From Chara braunii (Eukaryota; Streptophyta; Charophyceae; Charales; Characeae), in assembly GCA_003427395.1 (NCBI GenBank), contig BFEA01000365.1, forward strand, positions 1 through 53,580: a DNA stretch of 53,580 nucleotides. Reading direction: 5' to 3'. The notes under the pieces are model-generated. The model worked only from the letters and a program-made list of their open reading frames with translations, did no database searches and was not told the DNA's origin. Both the position numbers and the translations under genes were made by a program. This document shows, piece by piece, positions 44,724 to 53,580 of this stretch; within the stretch, counting starts at the first letter, position 1, and each line of letters begins with the position of its first letter.

Positions 44724-45741
44724 ATGTGGCCGCGAGCGCAAGTAGAGGTCTATGAGGCCACCATCGACTGGGACTTGGAGCCCCCTGAACTCATAGAGGG
44801 GGATCTGGTGGAGCTCACGATCCCCGGGCGCAGCGTTCGACACGTAGACGACCAGTTTGCGTGGAGGTCCATAATCTTGTCCGAGGACGTGTGACTTTGG
44901 ACGCACCGAGAACACCGGCCTGAGCAAGGATTGGGCGTAGTAAGAGCCTACTTGTACTTAGGACCGGGCACGGTCAGGGAGGCCGTGGTGGGCCTCGCAA
45001 CGACAGGGACTAGTGGCGCCGTTAGCAGGGCGTTACGTTACCTGAGGGAAGAGGTAGTTGCCTTCCGGGTGGAGGACTCGAGCGACCCGTTGACCCTATT
45101 TCACGGAAGCCCCTCCTCTTGATATCACGGGCGAGCTGGTGGTAGCACGGGACAGGTTTTTCCCGTACAGCGTTAGGAATCTGCGGGCGATAGTTCCAAC
45201 GTTCGTAGTAGAGAGCGTCTTTGGAGGTATTGGTGGAGTGGTCGAGACATACCTAGCCTATCAAGATCTCAAGATCCTGGCGAAAAGGCCAGCCGACCTC
45301 GACTACATTTATTATTCGCTCGCGACCGGTGGGCCCTATTGGGGTGACGAGAGGGTTCAACTTATACAGCTGATCCGTTCGATAGACGACGAGTGACCCC
45401 AGTCTCCGTGCGTTTGGGATTGGCTAGACCGTGAGCTCCGAGCAGGCCTCGAGTACGTGACCTGCATCGGGCGGCTCTTCTCAGACGACTGGGGGAGTTG
45501 GTGGAGTGAGGACGCCGGACGACCTCTGATATACGGCCATCAGTTGGCGGAGTACTACGAGACTATAGGACAGACGCCATACCGCGTCGAGGACGAGTTT
45601 GACGACGTGGGTTGGGAGCGAGAGGACGACGAGGACGCCGGGGAGCCAGACTGGGTCGACCCGGGGAGTGAGGTTGACGAGGAGGAAATTGACGTTACGG
45701 ACGCCCATTTTCCTAGGATAGGAGTAGCAGTCCGGGCGTAG
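44724..45741 (+). pseudogene. Gypsy accessory ORF L1 (broken), first of three large paralogs
   Basis: The reading frame starts at ATG 44724 (MWPRAQVEVYE) and is interrupted by TGA at 44892. It continues in the same frame to 45122, then shifts to the +1 frame, which runs to 45741 with one further TGA at 45394. Once these breaks are ignored, the order of conserved pieces matches L2: a beta-strand/helix region (VRAYLYLG), RAIVPTFVVESVFGG, LIQLIRSI, a Trp-rich stretch (DDWGSWWSEDAG), then an acidic tail. I do not recognise the family. It occupies the gag position, but no zinc knuckle is seen. Confidence 0.55.
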
Positions 45742-45817
45742 AAGGTAGAGGAGCGCATTGGGACGACGGTTGAGTGAGCTTAACTACTGATATCGGTCGA
45801 TAGTGGATAGCGGATCG

Positions 45818-46855
45818 ATGGTAGAGCCGGACAATGGAGTAGAGCTTCAGATCAACGACGCCAGATGGCCTAGACTTCCAGAGACAGTAGCGCCAGGCAG
45901 AGTGACGCTAGATCTGCCGGCCAGAGGGGTTTCAGCGGATGCGATAGAGAGCCGATGGTCATCGACGGTGTTGGGGCCAGACGTACATTTGTGGACGTAT
46001 GTTATCGAGACGTTTGAGATAGACGGTCAGAGGTGGCGGCGACCAGGCTCAACTAGCATAGAGGTAGTGGGCCACATTTACTACTCACGAGAGGTGCTAG
46101 CCACGGTTTATTTTCACGGCATCGTTCACGATCATTGGCGAGAGGAGCAGAGCGCGAGGAGGATCTTACTGGCTCGAGCGGACTCCGCGCGGGGCGAGGT
46201 AGAGCGGCTGCACGGGGTTGTTCGGAGAGTGAAGACAACCTTTAGGATTGGAGGACACTTTCCATATCCTAGCAGTCGACTGCGTGTGACACTTCCGTGC
46301 TTCGTGGCAGAGGAGCTTTGGGGACTTTGGCGTCTGAGTGAGATCTACTTTGCGGCTCTTGACTTGGACGGCCTTTGCCGAGGGTACGCTGACAGGGACT
46401 GGGTGCTCTATGAGCAGTTTGTAGCGGAACCGCTTGTAGGCGAGCGAGGGCTCCAGTTGATTGAGTTCCTGCGGGCCATTATACCTACCAGGAGCCCCGA
46501 CCTGTATTCTCTGTACCAGCCCCTAGCCTTTTGGACGACGCTTGAGAGAGAGGCTAGGAGACCTACTGATCATTTAGCTGGAGTGGGACAGCTGTTAGCC
46601 GAGACTTGTGAGGAGAGGCCGGGTCATCTCATCTCGACCGGGGAGGTTGAGGAGTATTACCAGCAGGTATATCCAGAGGCTGACGATCTTGCGTGGTACG
46701 CCGAGGAACGAGGTTGGGAGGACTTCGATGATATAGACCCTTGGGGTCATCAGGAGGACGGCTGGGGCTGTCTCCTTCAGGCCAAGGGGCAGGAGGACAT
46801 CCCATGGGGGCAGAGGGTAGATGAGGATACAGACGAGGATATACCAGATGCATGA
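45818..46855 (+). CDS. Gypsy accessory ORF L2, intact, unknown function
   Basis: About 345 codons without interruption from the first ATG at 45818; an in-frame GTG lies 15 bases upstream. Segments comparable to L1 and L3 are GVGHL-like VVGHIYYSREVLATVYFHG (residues about 85-105), LPCFVAEELWGLWRLSEIYF (about 165-185), LQLIEFLRAI, and an acidic, Trp-rich C-terminus ending near DTDEDIPDA. There is no signal peptide, membrane segment or Cys knuckle. It follows L1 by 60-odd bases on the same strand. It may be a divergent capsid-type protein or an accessory protein; the sequence alone does not decide. Confidence 0.6.
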   Translation: MVEPDNGVELQINDARWPRLPETVAPGRVTLDLPARGVSADAIESRWSSTVLGPDVHLWTYVIETFEIDGQRWRRPGSTSIEVVGHIYYSREVLATVYFHGIVHDHWREEQSARRILLARADSARGEVERLHGVVRRVKTTFRIGGHFPYPSSRLRVTLPCFVAEELWGLWRLSEIYFAALDLDGLCRGYADRDWVLYEQFVAEPLVGERGLQLIEFLRAIIPTRSPDLYSLYQPLAFWTTLEREARRPTDHLAGVGQLLAETCEERPGHLISTGEVEEYYQQVYPEADDLAWYAEERGWEDFDDIDPWGHQEDGWGCLLQAKGQEDIPWGQRVDEDTDEDIPDA

Positions 46856-46912
46856 AAGGACTAGAGCCAGGGCAAATCCAAGTGAGGTTTAGAGAAGGGA
46901 GTAGTGAAGAGT

Positions 46913-47149
46913 ATGGCAGACCGGGATATACTGAGGGTGACTCTTTCCCTACGACGAGATAGGACCGGAGGCTGGGAAGATGAAGCGTTGGGCAATGTTG
47001 AGCGACAGATCAAACTCATGACGGAGCATGCCCTGGAGATACGGAGAGGCCAGAGGTACGTCGAGTTCACTATCTACTTCCATGGAGCGGACGGGAGAGT
47101 GCACAGCACCTACTCGGCCATGATGGATCTGAGTGGGCGAGTTGTCTGA
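46913..47149 (+). CDS. Gypsy accessory small ORF S1
   Basis: 78 codons from ATG 46913. The pattern is strand (DILRVTLSLRRD), helix (ERQIKLMTEHALEIRR), strand (RYVEFTIYFHG). This resembles a module inside L2 and L3 and the other small ORFs S2 and S3. Function unknown. Confidence 0.45.
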   Translation: MADRDILRVTLSLRRDRTGGWEDEALGNVERQIKLMTEHALEIRRGQRYVEFTIYFHGADGRVHSTYSAMMDLSGRVV

Positions 47150-47222
47150 GGGGTTAGCGACATCATGAGATAGGGAATGTCGAAGGGAGTAGAGTAATAC
47201 AGATCGAGAACCGGAGGGGGAG

Positions 47223-47978
47223 ATGAGGAGTGACTCAGTAGCCTGGTTAACTTATGTTCTTTCACGAGAGTCCGAATCCTATAGCGTGAGGAAGCTAGGG
47301 AGACCCAGAGAGATGGCGGTTGGATACGACATTCCTCTTCCTGTGGCGTTAGAAGGGACAGGGCGTGTTCCGATACGATACTTGGGGACGTGGCTCGCAG
47401 AGGGACTCTTCCTTTGGACAGTGATACTACGAGACGAACGACCCGAGAGGACTTATGATCTAGAAGGGGTCGGACATCTGATAGCGGATAGAGCACATGA
47501 TTTAGAGATAGGTCTGACGCTCGCAGGGGCGAGCAGGAGTTGGTGGAGGAGCGAGTCGTTGGCCAGAGTGATCGTTAATCAGCAACTAGCGAGACTCTCT
47601 GGAGGGAGGACGCGTTGGAGCCGCTTGGTATACGGTCCTCCACACCCGACCCTCTACCTGAAAGAAGATTGGCGGTTCGGACTTCCTGCTTTCGTGATAG
47701 GGCAGACCTACGGGAGCGTAGAACGTTTGAGTAGAGCAGTGGACCACACACTTTACGCGCTCTGGGAGGGCTTAGCGCCCCGTTTCAGGGAAGTGTACTA
47801 CGCCATTTGTGTGAGGTGGGGACCGCCCAGTAGAGAGACGCTTGACGACATCATAAACGTTACTAGCTGGGTGGACTGTCTGAGGCCAGTCGATCTGATT
47901 AGGTACTGCAGGAGATGGGCGGAGATCGATTACGTGGGGCTAGAGGATGTGAGATTCCTCTTCGAGGCCACAACTTAG
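47223..47978 (+). CDS. Gypsy accessory ORF L3, unknown function
   Basis: 251 codons from ATG 47223. It contains LEGVGHLIADRAHDLEIGLTL (compare VVGHIYYSREVLATVYFHG of L2), SWWRSESLARVIV (compare HWREEQSARRIL of L2) and FGLPAFVIGQTYGSVERLSR (compare VTLPCFVAEELWGLWRLSE). It lacks the acidic tail of L1 and L2. It ends four bases before the next ATG. Function not recognised. Confidence 0.55.
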   Translation: MRSDSVAWLTYVLSRESESYSVRKLGRPREMAVGYDIPLPVALEGTGRVPIRYLGTWLAEGLFLWTVILRDERPERTYDLEGVGHLIADRAHDLEIGLTLAGASRSWWRSESLARVIVNQQLARLSGGRTRWSRLVYGPPHPTLYLKEDWRFGLPAFVIGQTYGSVERLSRAVDHTLYALWEGLAPRFREVYYAICVRWGPPSRETLDDIINVTSWVDCLRPVDLIRYCRRWAEIDYVGLEDVRFLFEATT

Positions 47979-47981
47979 GGA

Positions 47982-48269
47982 ATGCCGGGGAGGACGGCCT
48001 CAGCGATGCGTGTTGGAGAGCAACTGGTAAGCTCAGGGTACACTGTGACAGTACTACTCCGAGCGTACATAGATGAGGACTTGACAGCGAAGGAGTGCAG
48101 ACAACGAGCCAGGGATTTGATCCACGAGCATAGAGCTGATGTACTGGCGCGGGTAACCTTTCAGACCTCGATTTCCTATGATGTGATGATATGGTCTCAT
48201 GGTTATATGCGCGCGGAGCACTTTCATGACGAGACGGTAGCGGAGGCTAGAGCGAGGGTGAGAGGATGA
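47982..48269 (+). CDS. Gypsy accessory small ORF S2
   Basis: 95 codons. Strand (YTVTVLLRAYID), helix (AKECRQRARDLIHEH), strand (ADVLARVTFQTS), and then a further strand (YDVMIWSHG). It has the same layout as S1 and S3. The start lies four bases after the L3 stop. Confidence 0.45.
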   Translation: MPGRTASAMRVGEQLVSSGYTVTVLLRAYIDEDLTAKECRQRARDLIHEHRADVLARVTFQTSISYDVMIWSHGYMRAEHFHDETVAEARARVRG

Positions 48270-48293
48270 GCTGGAGAGCGATGAAGACTGAGT

Positions 48294-48614
48294 ATGAAAC
48301 AGGAGAGTGAGGCAGTCGAAAGAGTGAGAGAGCGCATTAAAGAACCACTTTTGAACCAAGTAAAGGAGTTGGGGAACAAGTTAAGGGAGATCTGGTCATG
48401 CCAGGATGAGGGCAAGTTGCGAAGGGCTGAACTCGTGACGAGAGAGTTAGAGAGTTTGTTTAGGGAGGAGAGAGAGATTATCCAGGTGTGGAGATCATAC
48501 TTTTTTGAGAGGGTAAAAGCTAGGAGCGTATCACTCGAAGGAACTAGGGAGAGGTCTGCAGAGGGCGAGTCGACGGAGGACAAGGTAACGCAGGGAGGCA
48601 GCGACAGGACATGA
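48294..48614 (+). CDS. Small charged helical ORF in gypsy element
   Basis: 106 codons, rich in Glu, Arg and Lys, with long predicted helix-like stretches (SEAVERVRERIKEP, LREIWSCQDEGKLRRAELV) and possible coiled coil. Its stop overlaps the next start as ATGA (48611-48614). Function unknown. Confidence 0.45.
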   Translation: MKQESEAVERVRERIKEPLLNQVKELGNKLREIWSCQDEGKLRRAELVTRELESLFREEREIIQVWRSYFFERVKARSVSLEGTRERSAEGESTEDKVTQGGSDRT

Positions 48615-48904
48615 GCGGGACTGCACTACATACGACGGATCGGTACTCATTGCATGTGGTAGGGAGACTGGATGGACCGTTGGTATTAGTGATCGTAGAG
48701 TTCCAGCTCCATACCAGACTGTGCATTGTTGAGGAGGCAAAGTGTGTCCGCCGTGCATTGCGTGAGGCTAGGGGGACAGGACTTTGGATTGGAATAGAAG
48801 GAGGGCGAAGGATAAACTACGTACTCCGAGTGACACCTTTCGAAGGGCGGTCTTGGATAAGGGCATGGTACGAGACGACCAAAGAGTCAGACATTGTCCA
48901 TTAA
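48611..48904 (+). CDS. Gypsy accessory small ORF S3
   Basis: 97 codons starting at the ATGA overlap. Strand (LVLVIVEFQLH), helix (EEAKCVRRALREAR), strand (GLWIGIEGG), strand (YVLRVTPFEG), then WIRAWYE. The layout is like S1 and S2. A 22-base direct repeat begins at its end. Confidence 0.4.
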   Translation: MSGTALHTTDRYSLHVVGRLDGPLVLVIVEFQLHTRLCIVEEAKCVRRALREARGTGLWIGIEGGRRINYVLRVTPFEGRSWIRAWYETTKESDIVH

Positions 48905-48968
48905 GATAAGCCACGTGCATGCAGTGACGATAGAGCGACCGGACGAGAGTCAGACATTGTCCATTAAG
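48884..48968 (+). repeat. 63-base-period direct repeat
   Basis: 'gagtcagacattgtccatta' plus 'ag' occurs at 48884-48905 and identically at 48947-48968. The 63-base spacing preserves reading frame, so the following ORF carries a small in-frame duplication. Confidence 0.9.
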
Positions 48969-49301
48969 AAGCTAGACGGGACGCGGGTAACGATTGAGAC
49001 AGTGGAGCCTCGGGACCCGAGGAACAGAGCAGCTCTCGCTGTGGGCGCCAGACCCTGTGATCAGATTAAGTCATTACCTATCTCTGGCCGCACGGTGCGA
49101 TTTCGTGAGAAGAAGTATGGACCGCTGCTCACAGAGGAAGAAGGTCGGATCGTGGAGGTGGAAGATTTAGGGAGTCGGCTGATAGTGGACGGCAAGTCGT
49201 ACCCAAAGGAAAAAGATGAGGAATTTGGCGGTGTGGTATCCGTGTCTTTTTTAAGGGCACGGCCCCCTATGGGGGGCTACCCAAGCGACACAAGCGAGTA
49301 G
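48894..49301 (+). CDS. Pre-pol ORF of gypsy element, unassigned
   Basis: About 135 codons. The open frame begins at a TTG, so it may be entered from S3 by frameshift rather than by its own start. It holds TLSIKKLDGTRVTIETVEP and GRTVRFREKKYGPLL. It sits where a retroviral-type protease would lie, but the D[TS]G motif is missing. It ends at TAG 49299 shortly after a GGGGGGC heptamer at 49271-49277, in the reading phase needed for a -1 slip into the pol frame. Confidence 0.4.
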   Translation: MSIKISHVHAVTIERPDESQTLSIKKLDGTRVTIETVEPRDPRNRAALAVGARPCDQIKSLPISGRTVRFREKKYGPLLTEEEGRIVEVEDLGSRLIVDGKSYPKEKDEEFGGVVSVSFLRARPPMGGYPSDTSE

Positions 49302-52300
49302 CTCAAAAAGTTAAGCCAGCGGCGGTGGACCGCGAGCGATCTGCACTGGAAGGGATATCGGAAGAAGAGATCGCAAAAGAAATCAAAGAAAGAAAGAAAA
49401 AGGAGCCGCAACGCATAACGGAAGAGAGGATAGCAGGGATGGATATCGGAGATGGGAATTTGACCCCACAGGAGCGAGAACGTGTGATAGAAATCCTGAA
49501 GACATGTGATAAGGCAATAGCTTTCAGCGACGCGGAGCGCGGTAGGGTTGACCCTCGATACGCTAAGCCAGCGAGGATTTACACGATTCCACACGTTCCT
49601 TGGAATGACGCAGGGTGGAAATACGCCCAGAAGGAGAAGGAAGAGGTTATCGCTTTCCTAAAAAAAAAGATGGTTTCCCATGTTACGGAGCCGTCTGATA
49701 GCGCTTATGCAAATCGATGGTTCTTCCTACGAAAGCCGAATGGAAAGATCCGTTGGATCCAGGACCTTCAAAAGGTCAACGCTGTGACAATTCGAGACGT
49801 GGGCTCCGTGCCTCACGCCGATTTACTGGCTGAAGGCGCTGCGGGCAGGTCGATTTATTTGGTCTGTGATCTGTTCTCAGGCTATGATGAGGTACCCCTT
49901 GATCCTAGGGACAGACACCTCACGGCTATGCACACGCCATTGGGACTGATACAGATGATGGTCGTCCCTATGGGTTGGACTAATGGAGTAGCCATATTTC
50001 AGAGAGCCATGGTAGTTGTCCTCAAGGACTTTATTCCTGACAAGGTTGAAGTTTTTCTGGATGACTTTCCTACAAAAGGACCAGTAAAGAAAGATGAGAC
50101 ATAAGTTGTACCAGGAGTTAGGAGATTCGTCGAGCAGCATCTGACCGATATTTGCACGGTACTCGAGCAGTTAGACGATGCGAATTTGACGGTCAGCGAA
50201 ACAAAGAGCCGATGGGCCGTCTCGACTATTAAGATCTTAGGCTTTATCTGCGACTCAAGAGGTCGCCGAGCAGATCCTGCGAAGCTAGACAAACTCCTAA
50301 ACTGGCCGTCACCGTTACATAGTCCAACCGAGGTCCGACAAATCTGGGAGTGGTTGGTTACTGACGGATATTCATACGGGGGTATGCAGAGAAGGCTGAG
50401 CCATTGAGGTTACTCCTTCGAAATACTGAAAAATTATACTGGAATTCCTCGCAGGAACTCGCTATGCAAGAGCTTAAAGACGAATTTAAGGAGGGAGGAC
50501 GCGTACTAGGCGTGCCATTCTTTGACGATGAGACCGAGAGACCCTTCATAGTATCCACGGATGCTGGACCGTGTTCAGTAGGTGGATAGCTGTCTCAGAA
50601 GGACGCTGGAGGGAAAGAGAGACCGTTAAGATTTGAGAGTAGAACACTTAATACGGTTGAGCGTAACTACAGTCAATTCAATAAGGAAGTGTTAGCTGTT
50701 CTGCGGTGTCTAGACACGTTCAGACACTATATCTATGGCCGTCGGTTCATCCTGAGAGTAGATCCCACCGCGGTTGCCTCTGTCCTCCGAAAGGACTTTA
50801 GCCTGACAGACCCGACCATTGCACGATGGTTAATACGGATTCGGCTATATGATTACACAGTAGAGAGGATATCTGACACTAAAAATGTCGTAGAGGATGG
50901 GCTCTCTCGGATCCCTCTTAAGGGCGAGCGCCCGATAGTAGCTGGAGCCCTGACAATGACGGAGCCGAGACGCGCCGAGCGATTTCTGGTTAAGCTTTAC
51001 GAGGGCAAGTACCGAACGATCGGGCTACATCTGATGGGAGAGGAGAGTCAAGATTCAGATATCCGGAGACAAGCAGCCAGTACTGCCTTAGAGCGGACCA
51101 CCTTTTCCGAAGGCCAGTAGGGTCGTGGATGCCCTTACGAGTAGTCTGTGATCCTGAGGAGAGACATACGATAGTAGTGGAGCTTCACGACGGGGTGGTC
51201 GGAGGACATAGAGGAGTCAAAGGGACCTACGAAAAGGTACGCAAGTTATACTGGTGGGAAGGACAGTATAAAGACGTCGAGAGGTATTGTATAACCTGCG
51301 AGGAGTGCCAGAAGAGAGCTCTTATAAAATACAAAGAACCACTTCATCCATCCTATCCAACCAGACCAGGAGAGAAGGTACACATCGATCTGGTGAAGAT
51401 GCCGAAAGGGGTAGGCAATATGAACTACGTCGTGAACATACGAGACGACTTCACCGGGTTCGTGGACGGTAGACCTATCAGGAGTAAGACGGCAAAGGAA
51501 GTGAAGAACTTCGTCCTAGAGTACTTATCTAGGTATGGTTGTGTCAGCAAGATAGTGATGGACATAGGGGCATAATTTCTAGCTGACGACGTCCAGAGTG
51601 TGTTCAAGAGAGTCGGGGCGAGAGTTTCGATAGCCACCGCCTATCACCCACAGTCGAACTCCCCAGTAGAAAGGGGACACCAGACTCTGATAGCGTCACT
51701 GTCCAAGTGGTGCAAGGGTAAGGACAGTGATTGGCCACGATATTTTCGATACGCAATATGGGCGGACAATGTCACGGTCCGGGCTAGTACCGGATACCCA
51801 CCGTACACCTTCTGGTTTGGGCGACATTGTCCGCTCCCCATAGAGTTTCACGTCGACAGCTGGACAACCGTCGACGGGGCGGAGGAGATATCCCGAGAGG
51901 AACTCATAGCTGCCCGAACAAGGCAGATAGCCTACGGTTTGGAAGATAACCTTATGACAGCGGCAGATCATCTGGCAGTGGAAAGGGACAAAGGTAAAGA
52001 GAGATGAGATAAGAACAAGCGAATCAGGAAAGAGAGGGTGAGCATAGGAGATATAGTCCTTCTCTACAACGCAGCACTGGAGAGGACCTGGACCGGAAAA
52101 CTCGCCCACAGATGGATGGGACCTTACAGAGTGGTTGAGGCGCTCGAATGGGGTGCCTATATGATAGCAGAATTGGACGGATCCAAGTGGAAGGACCCAG
52201 TGGCGGGTGCCAAGTTAAAGTTGTTTAGACCCAGGCCTGCACCCACTTTAACGCTGACAGGCCCGAAAGGAAAAGGGAAGGCTAAAATGGAGGATGAAGC

Positions 52301-52508
52301 CCCCTCGAGACGATTCGAGGCAGGGGAAAGTTCCAAGAAGAGGAAAAGCGTGGAGAGAAGAAACGTCAAAGGGTTGGCATTAGGAAGAGAGAAGAAATGG
52401 TTATTCGTGGTCAAGAGGACCAGACGGAGAGTTCACATTAGACAGACTGGCGGGTCGACACCCTTCTCGGGCCAACGACAGAAGAAAAAGAGGGTCATGC
52501 CAAGGTAA
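49268..52508 (+). pseudogene. pol: Degenerate Ty3/gypsy pol: reverse transcriptase, RNase H, integrase
   Basis: Family order RT, RNase H, integrase is intact but the frame is not. RT (49325-50360): FFLRKPNGKIRWIQDLQKVN, then VCDLFSGYDEVPLDPRDRHL with the first catalytic Asp, then PMGWTNG, then VEVFLDDF, so the active-site box is FLDD where YIDD or YVDD is usual. RNase H (50404-50950): VSTDAG, ERNYSQFNKEVLAVLR, RVDPTAV. Integrase (51129-52230): H-x6-H and C-x2-C zinc site (HDGVVGGH, CEEC), VHIDLVKM, DIGA, then AYHPQSNSPVERGHQTL, giving D, D, E; a basic tail follows. In-frame stops lie at 50102, 50587, 51573 (at the Glu position of the usual DNGAEF) and 52005. Frame changes lie near 50370 and 51119. 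This copy cannot encode a full pol. Confidence 0.85.
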
Positions 52509-52695
52509 AAAATCAGAAGAAAGAAGGAAGTCAAAAAACATCTTCTTAGCCCCAGAACTCATGATAAACCAAAACTTAAGAAATCAAACGCCGACGTGGG
52601 CGACCTTTACGGACAATCACTCTGAAGCTCGTCTGCTTCGTTTGACGTGAGAGGATAGGGCTCGACGGGGGCGTCGAGAAGTGGTCCGGGCTAGC
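52509..52695 (+). other. Gypsy 3' untranslated region before the 3' LTR
   Basis: Non-coding. A purine-rich stretch 'gtgagaggataggg' lies at about 52648, and 'gagaagtgg' lies closer to the LTR. Neither is a clean polypurine tract directly abutting the LTR start at 52696. Confidence 0.4.
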
Positions 52696-53580
52696 TGTCA
52701 GGCGGCCACAAGCAGTGTACCGCCTGAAATCTGCGACTTTGGGACTTAGACTTGAAGGCGAGACCATGTTTTGACGCTACTCTGGTTCGACTGCACAGCA
52801 AAAATTAGGGGAACACAGGGCACCCCTGATTTTGGGCGCGCTGAACCTTACGAGTAACCCTCAAAGATAGCGAGATGGGTAGCCGCTCCCGGCATATCTA
52901 GGGACCGTCATTTCAGCCCGTTCCGAGGCTAGGCCTGGAATGGCCGGCCTCAAGGGGCATCACGGGGACTAACCCTACTGCGGCGTTTTTTTTGCAGCAC
53001 ATGATCGGGGCTAAAATAGCGCCTCGAATTTTTGCCAATTTTTGTACCCAATTTAAAGATGGGAGAAAAGATTGTGAACAGTAGGAAGGACGAGAAAGAC
53101 GTAATATTCCTTAATTTCCTTGTCTTTTCGCGGCATTTAAATATTGGGAAAAATTACCCCGTTATTTTATGTTTTCCGGCAATGGAATCGAAAACAAAGG
53201 AAAGGATTAAAAATGATAAAGGAGAAAAGAAACAAAGAATTTCAACAATTTAATTGAGACTCTCTCATAATTTATTTTTGATAAGTTTACGGTAATTTTA
53301 CTATTTCAGGTAATACAATTAAGGAAAGGGTGGAATGATTAAGAATGAAGGGACGAACAGGGGCCAATGATTATTCGAAGCCGGGCTTGATTTTGTTTGG
53401 ACTAACCGCCGTCAACACAGAACCCAATTTTGATCAAATTCTTTGAGCTCTAACCTTTCTGCTATCCCCTGGTGAACGAGGTTTCCCGTGTCGCTCTCCC
53501 GATTTGCCTGATTAATAGCCCCACTGAGTCAGTCCGAGGATGGTTTCATGGACGGTGGGAGATCGTGCGACTTCTGACCG
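52696..53580 (+). repeat. 3' LTR of the gypsy element (truncated by window end)
   Basis: Begins TGTCAGGCGGCC and matches 38227-39117 along its whole visible length with roughly 5% substitutions and a few small indels. It continues beyond the window, so its end and the target-site duplication cannot be seen. Confidence 0.9.

Overview
The window looks like nuclear DNA from a eukaryote, most likely a streptophyte (land plant or charophyte alga). Four signs support this. There is a split gene for cytosolic ribosomal protein L26 (eL26/uL24) with GT-AG introns and a plant-like C-terminus. A plant-type mitochondrial nad1 fragment is inserted in nuclear DNA. A Ty3/gypsy retroelement has a primer-binding site matching the 3' end of plant-type tRNA-Asp. 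tRNA-derived SINEs, LINE fragments and foldback elements are abundant. The reverse transcriptase and integrase style reminds me of Chara-type gypsy elements, but I hold that species guess weakly. No prokaryotic gene organisation, rRNA operon or CRISPR array was seen.

Layout. 1-3.38 kb: GC-rich, gene-free, with scattered single N calls, probably retroelement LTR/UTR. 3.4-5.7 kb: a dispersed repeat block followed by an array of about ten hairpins whose stems differ but stay self-complementary. 5.8-11.4 kb: SINEs, two LINE C-terminal fragments, two MITE-like elements, simple repeats and a 610-base gap. 11.4-17.3 kb: tandem repeats and three inverted-repeat elements, one of which carries a nad1 insertion in one arm. 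17.3-23.8 kb: the RPL26 gene on the minus strand, with four coding exons and repeat-filled introns. 24-27.6 kb: AT-rich tandem repeats. 27.6-36.1 kb: three large tandem units (2.4-2.8 kb) related to the 3.4-5.7 kb region. 36.6-36.9 kb: a complete type III hammerhead ribozyme motif between AT microsatellites. 37-38 kb: diverged repeats. 38.2 kb to the window end: one large gypsy element.

The gypsy element has a very long 5' LTR (about 4.7 kb as assembled), a tRNA-Asp primer-binding site, a 1.75 kb leader and a row of small ORFs. A degenerate reverse transcriptase, RNase H and integrase region follows, and then a 3' LTR cut by the window end. The ORFs between leader and pol are unusual. Three larger ones look like paralogs of one another and three small ones share one of their modules, where gag and protease would be expected. 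I could recognise no zinc knuckle or aspartic protease.

The assembly contains an artefact: a complete Nextera mate-pair junction adapter inside the 5' LTR, flanked by a near-duplicate of LTR sequence. The local LTR structure and length there should not be taken at face value.
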